Source: an uncultured Clostridia bacterium
Lineage (GTDB): Bacteria; Bacillota; Clostridia; Saccharofermentanales; Saccharofermentanaceae
Reading direction: 5' to 3'
DNA: 18,031 nt
Assembly (NCBI GenBank): GCA_946405115.1
Contig: CAMJGB010000013.1
Location: 1-18,031 of the forward strand
Shown here: positions 14,062 through 18,031 of the stretch, piece by piece
Layout: each line of letters opens with the position of its first letter
Numbering within the stretch: the first letter of the stretch is position 1
Notes under the pieces: model-generated
Databases searched by the model: none
What the model saw: the letters and a program-made list of their open reading frames with translations, nothing else
What the model was told of the DNA's origin: nothing
Translations under genes and position numbers: made by a program

Positions 14062-15300
14062 ATGGCTATTTCACCTGAGATTAAAATTCATCTTGTTCAT
14101 GACCTGCTTCCTTTCTGGCTTGGTTTGGAAGACAAAGAACACGGCGGATTCTACGGCTATGTTAAGTCTGACGGAACTGTAGTTCCTAAGGCTGACAAGG
14201 GATGCGTTCTCAATAGCCGAATCCTCTGGGTAATGAGTACATGTTACAAGCTTTGCATGGACGGAGCATTAAGCGAAGTCAAGCTTCAGGATGCCGGTTA
14301 TTCTTCACTTGATATCCTTGAAGCCGCAAGACGTGCATATGAATTTTTCAGGGACCATTATTTCGATCCCGAGTACGGCGGAATCTACTGGTCAGTAACT
14401 TACGACGGTAAGCCTTCAGATACGACGAAGCATGCATATAACCATGCATTCGCAATCTATGCGCTTTGTGAGTACTACGAGATCACCAAGGATATCGATG
14501 CTTTCAAGTTCGCTTACTATCTCAAGAACTGCGTCGAGAACATGTTCACTGATGAGATAGGATATCTCGAGTCATTCGGAAGAGATTTCATTCCTGATGA
14601 CAATCCGCATCTGTCGGAGAACGGTGTCCATGCTTACAGAACGATGAACACGCTCCTTCATATTATGGAAGCTTATACGGAGCTTTACAGAATCAATAAG
14701 GAAGTTAAGGATCAGTTCGTTAAAAGAAAGATCTACAAGATTTTAGACATGGTCGAGAACAACGTCTATAACCCTGTGGAGGGAAGACTTGAGGTTTTCT
14801 TTGACAAGGATTTCAGAAGTCTCATTGACTTAAGATCCATAGGTCACGATATCTCGATGAGCTGGCTTCTCGACAGAACATGTCAGATCTTGGGTGACGA
14901 TAATCTTACTGCAAGATTTGCTCCCATCTCAGAGACTCTTGCAAGAAAGACTCTTGAGTACGGATTCGACGGTCACTCGTTCGCATATGAGATTGAGAAC
15001 GGTATCGTTAAGCAGGAGCGTGCCTGGTGGATTCAGGCTGAAGCTGTCATAGGATTTGTTAACGCCTTCATGAAGACAGGTGACAAAGACTACAAGATGG
15101 CGGAGAGAAGGACCTGGGATTTCATACGAGATCATATGATCGTTAAGACCCGTCCGGCCGAGTGGTATCAGGAAGTTTCACAGAGCGGAGTACCTGATTT
15201 AAGTAAGCCTATCGTCGATGAATGGAAGTGTCCTTACCACAATATCAGGATGTGTTGTGAGATCCTAAGACGTAATGAAAGAGCCAGCGAAGAACTATAA
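14062..15300 (+). CDS. Cellobiose 2-epimerase (AGE family)
   Basis: Predicted to convert cellobiose (and related beta-1,4 disaccharides) to the 4-O-glucosyl-mannose form, a step in anaerobic beta-mannan/cellobiose use; cytoplasmic (alpha/alpha)6 barrel. 412 residues, normal for the family. Similarity to Ruminococcus albus cellobiose epimerase is plain: HGGFYGYV, NSRILW (Arg53), EYGGIYWSV, KHAYNHAFAIYAL, the ENG.HAYRTMNTLLHIMEAYTELY region, GHD (His262), Trp268, WWIQAEAVIGF (Trp323, Glu327), and WKCPYHN (His393). The glutamate that normally follows GHDI (RaCE Glu246) is Ser265 here, an odd change at a residue reported essential. The start matches the family N-terminus, yet no ribosome site is visible. 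It follows korC by 25 bases and ends before a strong terminator. N-acylglucosamine 2-epimerase is less likely given the disaccharide-type motifs. Confidence 0.87.
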   Translation: MAISPEIKIHLVHDLLPFWLGLEDKEHGGFYGYVKSDGTVVPKADKGCVLNSRILWVMSTCYKLCMDGALSEVKLQDAGYSSLDILEAARRAYEFFRDHYFDPEYGGIYWSVTYDGKPSDTTKHAYNHAFAIYALCEYYEITKDIDAFKFAYYLKNCVENMFTDEIGYLESFGRDFIPDDNPHLSENGVHAYRTMNTLLHIMEAYTELYRINKEVKDQFVKRKIYKILDMVENNVYNPVEGRLEVFFDKDFRSLIDLRSIGHDISMSWLLDRTCQILGDDNLTARFAPISETLARKTLEYGFDGHSFAYEIENGIVKQERAWWIQAEAVIGFVNAFMKTGDKDYKMAERRTWDFIRDHMIVKTRPAEWYQEVSQSGVPDLSKPIVDEWKCPYHNIRMCCEILRRNERASEEL

Positions 15301-15335
15301 TCGTGGTAAAATATTAACCTTTTGTAAAATTGCAC

Positions 15336-15365
15336 AAACGAGGTTCGCGAAACCTCGTTTTTTTT
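15336..15365 (+). terminator. Intrinsic terminator after cellobiose 2-epimerase
   Basis: Perfect 10-base arms AAACGAGGTT (15336-15345) and AACCTCGTTT (15351-15360) with loop CGCGA, running into an eight-T tract (15358-15365). It separates the kor/epimerase unit from the glycogen operon. Confidence 0.95.
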
Positions 15366-15375
15366 GTGTTTTCAG

Positions 15376-15404
15376 TTGGTCTTCTCAAAAATTTATTATA
15401 TAAT
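15376..15404 (+). promoter_or_regulatory. Promoter for glgB-glgC
   Basis: TTGGTC (15376-15381), 17-base spacer, perfect TATAAT (15399-15404). Expected start is near 15411, about 24 bases before the glgB ATG. It lies directly downstream of the terminator, as expected for a new transcription unit. Confidence 0.7.
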
Positions 15405-15434
15405 GTACGCGTAGTAAAAAGCGGAGGCATGCGT

Positions 15435-17441
15435 ATGGACGAGGCTTATTTGTTTAATCGCGGCGATAATTACATGAGCTACAACTATTTGGGAGCTCAT
15501 CCTTATAAAGAGTCGGACGGCAGTGAAGGTTTCATTTTCAGAGTATGGGCACCTAATGCTCTCTCTGTAAGCGTAATCGGAGATTTCAACGATTGGAATG
15601 CACTTTCCAATCAGATGACAAAGAACGGCGGTACAGGTATTTGGGAAGTTAAGATTCCCAATGCTCATCAGTGGGATCGTTATAAGTACAGAGTCGTAGG
15701 TGCAGATTCCAGAATCTATGACAAGGGCGATCCGTATGCCAGACATTTCGAAACCAGACCTAATAATGCGTCTATCGTTTATAACCCTGATGATTATAAG
15801 TGGGGTGACGGCGATTACATGAAGAAGAGACCTGATGCTCTTGCTGCAAGACCTATCAACATATATGAGATGCACTTAGGTTCCTGGAGACAGCATCCGG
15901 ACGGAAACTTCTTCACTTACCGTGAGATTGCATTGGATCTTGTTGATTACTGCAAGAAGATGCATTACACACACATCGAACTTATGCCGGTCCTCGAACA
16001 TCCTCTTGATGCTTCATGGGGCTATCAGGTTACAGGTTATTATGCTGCCACATCAAGATTCGGCACACCTGCAGACTTCAAGTTCATGGTAGATATTCTT
16101 CACCAGAGCGGAATCGCAGTACTCCTCGACTGGGTACCTGCACACTTCCCGAAGAACCTTGAAGGTCTCGTAAGATTCGATGGTACACCCTGTTATGAAT
16201 ATGCAGATCCCAGAATCGGTGAGCACAGAGAGTGGGGAACATACGTCTTCGATTATTCGAAGAACGAGGTAATCTCATTCCTTATCTCCAATGCAGTATT
16301 CTGGATCGATGAATTCCACATCGACGGACTTCGAGTTGATGCCGTAAGTTCCATGCTCTACAGAGACTATGGAAGACAGAATTACATTCCTAATAAGTAT
16401 GGCGGAAATGAGAATCTCGAAGCAGTCGAATTCTTCAAGAAACTTAACGGAACAATCCGTAAGAACTATCCCGGCGTAATGATGATCGCTGAGGAGTCAA
16501 CAGCATGGCCTAAGGTATCTCATCCCGTTGAGGACGGAGGTCTCGGATTCACACATAAGTGGAACATGGGCTGGATGCATGACACTCTCGATTATTTCTC
16601 TACTGATTCTTACGCAAGAGGATGGCATCACGATGAGTTCTGCTTCTCTATGATGTATGCATTTGCCGAGAATTACATCCTGAGTCTTTCACACGATGAG
16701 GTAGTTCATGGTAAGTATTCGCTTATCAATAAGATGCCGGGCGACGTATGGAGAAAGTTCGCTTCACTTCGTACATTGTTCATGTATCAGATGAGCCATC
16801 CGGGTGCGAAGCTCAACTTCATGGGTGCTGAGTTCGGTCAGTTCATTGAGTGGAGATTCTATGAGCAGCTTGAGTGGTTCATGCTCGATTATGAGTCACA
16901 CCGTCTGCTTCAGGATTACTGCTCCAAGCTCAACCTGTTCTACATCGAGCACGGACAGCTCTGGAGAGACGATCACTCATGGGAAGGCTTCGAGTGGATC
17001 GCTGCTGATGATACGGTTAACAACGTATTCGTATATGCAAGAAAGAGCCCGAAGAAGGATGAGAACGATATCTATGTTGCATTGAACATGGTTCCTCAGC
17101 CTCTCGAGGAGTACAAGATCCCGGTATATGAACTCGGTACATATAAGATAGTTCTTAATACAGATGATATGGCTTTCGGCGGAAGCGGATATCCTACAGG
17201 TGTTTCACTTGAGGGTACTTTCGAGGCAGTAGACGAGCCGTTCCAGGGCAAGCCTTATCACGTTAAGTTCAATCTGCCGCCTCTTGCAGGTGTTTACTTC
17301 ATGAAGGTCAAGGACCCTGTCCTTCCGAAGAAGAGCTCCAAGAGCAAGGCTTCATCAAAGACAGATGCGAAGAAGTCCGAGTCCAAGAAGCCGGCAGCAA
17401 AGAAGACATCAACACGTGTAAATAAAGAAGACAACAAATAA
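15435..17441 (+). CDS. glgB: 1,4-alpha-glucan branching enzyme GlgB
   Basis: Forms alpha-1,6 branches in glycogen; GH13 family. From the ATG at 15435 the protein is 668 residues: N-terminal CBM48 (about 20-115; [21 protein letters not shown]), catalytic barrel with [23 protein letters not shown] (nucleophile Asp302), [10 protein letters not shown] (acid/base Glu353) and [10 protein letters not shown] (Asp421), and a C-terminal beta domain. The last 38 residues (about 631-668) are a Lys/Ser/Ala-rich tail with 13 lysines, not part of the usual enzyme. Start choice: GGAGG at 15423-15427 is seven bases before ATG 15435 but only one before ATG 15429; the open frame reaches back to 15330 but that lies inside the terminator and upstream of the promoter. 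glgC follows after 19 bases, so the two form a glycogen operon. Confidence 0.95.
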   Translation: MDEAYLFNRGDNYMSYNYLGAHPYKESDGSEGFIFRVWAPNALSVSVIGDFNDWNALSNQMTKNGGTGIWEVKIPNAHQWDRYKYRVVGADSRIYDKGDPYARHFETRPNNASIVYNPDDYKWGDGDYMKKRPDALAARPINIYEMHLGSWRQHPDGNFFTYREIALDLVDYCKKMHYTHIELMPVLEHPLDASWGYQVTGYYAATSRFGTPADFKFMVDILHQSGIAVLLDWVPAHFPKNLEGLVRFDGTPCYEYADPRIGEHREWGTYVFDYSKNEVISFLISNAVFWIDEFHIDGLRVDAVSSMLYRDYGRQNYIPNKYGGNENLEAVEFFKKLNGTIRKNYPGVMMIAEESTAWPKVSHPVEDGGLGFTHKWNMGWMHDTLDYFSTDSYARGWHHDEFCFSMMYAFAENYILSLSHDEVVHGKYSLINKMPGDVWRKFASLRTLFMYQMSHPGAKLNFMGAEFGQFIEWRFYEQLEWFMLDYESHRLLQDYCSKLNLFYIEHGQLWRDDHSWEGFEWIAADDTVNNVFVYARKSPKKDENDIYVALNMVPQPLEEYKIPVYELGTYKIVLNTDDMAFGGSGYPTGVSLEGTFEAVDEPFQGKPYHVKFNLPPLAGVYFMKVKDPVLPKKSSKSKASSKTDAKKSESKKPAAKKTSTRVNKEDNK

Positions 17442-17460
17442 ATTTGGAGGTAGGAAGAAA

Positions 17461-18031
17461 ATGGCTAAGACTGATGTAGTTGCAATGATACTTGCAGGAG
17501 GCCAGGGAGCTAGACTCGGTGTTCTTACGAAGACCGTTGCTAAGCCTGCAGTACCATTTGGTAGCCGTTACAGAATCATTGATTTCCCTTTGTCTAACTG
17601 CGTTAACTCAGGGATTGAGCGAGTAGGAGTGCTCTCACAGTACCAGCCTCTCGCACTTAACACATACGTTGGTAACGGTCACCCTTGGGATCTCGATCGT
17701 AATAACGCAGGTGCTTATATCCTTCCTCCGTATCAGAGATCAGGTAAGTCTGACTGGTACAAGGGTACAGCAAATGCCATCTATCAGAACAAGGATTTCC
17801 TTGATGACTTCGATCCTGAATATGTAGTTATCCTTTCAGGTGACCATATCTACAAGATGGACTACGCAGCAATGCTTAAGAGCCACATCGAGAGAGGCGC
17901 TGATGCAACTGTTGCTGTTTACGAAGTACCGTGGGAGGAGGCTCCCAGATTCGGTATCCTCAACACTGAGGGCGAAGACCAGATCATCGAGTTCGAGGAG
18001 AAGCCTGCGAAGCCGAAGAGCAATCTCGCTT
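17461..18031 (+). CDS. glgC: Glucose-1-phosphate adenylyltransferase GlgC, 5' part
   Basis: Makes ADP-glucose from ATP and glucose-1-phosphate, the committed step of bacterial glycogen synthesis. The frame is open to the window edge; 190 N-terminal residues are visible. [22 protein letters not shown] (from residue 13) is the nucleotide-binding loop with the activator-region lysine context, then [15 protein letters not shown], the [12 protein letters not shown] block, [11 protein letters not shown] (Asp128) and FGILN. Alanine replaces the more usual Thr/Ser in GGQGxRLG, a mild change. GGAGG ten bases upstream of the ATG supports the start. The neighbouring glgD/glgA genes expected in clostridia would lie beyond the right edge. 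No stop is present in this window. Confidence 0.94.
   Translation, partial: MAKTDVVAMILAGGQGARLGVLTKTVAKPAVPFGSRYRIIDFPLSNCVNSGIERVGVLSQYQPLALNTYVGNGHPWDLDRNNAGAYILPPYQRSGKSDWYKGTANAIYQNKDFLDDFDPEYVVILSGDHIYKMDYAAMLKSHIERGADATVAVYEVPWEEAPRFGILNTEGEDQIIEFEEKPAKPKSNLA

Noticed and set aside
15330..15434. Longer glgB start adding 35 residues (MHKRGSRNLVFF...)
   Set aside because: It begins inside the terminator stem region and upstream of the TTGGTC/TATAAT promoter, has no ribosome site, and the extra residues do not match GlgB. GGAGG supports 15435.

Overview
The window looks like a chromosomal segment of an anaerobic, saccharolytic low-to-moderate-GC Gram-positive (Clostridia-type) bacterium, probably a gut or rumen species. 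The evidence is a Gram-positive style DnaE, a MutS2 with a C-terminal Smr domain, a four-subunit ferredoxin-dependent 2-oxoacid oxidoreductase, a cellobiose 2-epimerase very like that of Ruminococcus albus, and clostridial glgB-glgC glycogen genes. Lysine is almost always AAG and arginine often AGA throughout, so no segment looks recently acquired. The species assignment is inference only.

Layout. (1) Bases 2-1879: 3' part of dnaE, facing right. (2) Bases 1880-3289, facing left and touching the dnaE stop with no spacer: an unusual fusion of a family-2 glycosyltransferase with a DUF218 (YdcF/SanA-like) domain. (3) A 131-base divergent region with overlapping candidate promoters and a 25-base palindrome. 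(4) Bases 3421-9776, facing right: a tiny orphan type IV prepilin-like gene, pfkA with an N-terminal extension, mutS2, a MinD/ParA-like P-loop ATPase, and a DUF975/CmpB-like multi-membrane protein whose start overlaps the ATPase gene. (5) Bases 9908-11233: an SPFH/'virion core'-type protein ending in three tandem zinc ribbons, closed by a textbook terminator. (6) Bases 11401-14036: korDABC-type operon for a 2-oxoacid:ferredoxin oxidoreductase, driven by a near-consensus promoter. (7) Bases 14062-15300: cellobiose 2-epimerase with its own candidate promoter placed so close that the mRNA may be leaderless, followed by a strong terminator. (8) Bases 15435 to the right edge: glgB with a lysine-rich tail, then glgC cut by the window end.

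Metabolically, the segment combines sugar handling (PFK in glycolysis, cellobiose epimerisation, glycogen synthesis from glucose-1-phosphate) with ferredoxin-linked 2-oxoacid metabolism, plus replication and MutS2 housekeeping genes. I do not see a CRISPR array, transposon, tRNA, rRNA, phage module or recognised defence system. The most interesting material is at the level of domain fusions (GT2-DUF218, DUF975-CmpB), altered catalytic motifs (MutS2 Smr, cellobiose epimerase), and transcription/translation architecture (divergent palindromic promoter, candidate leaderless mRNA, abutting convergent stops inside a hairpin).
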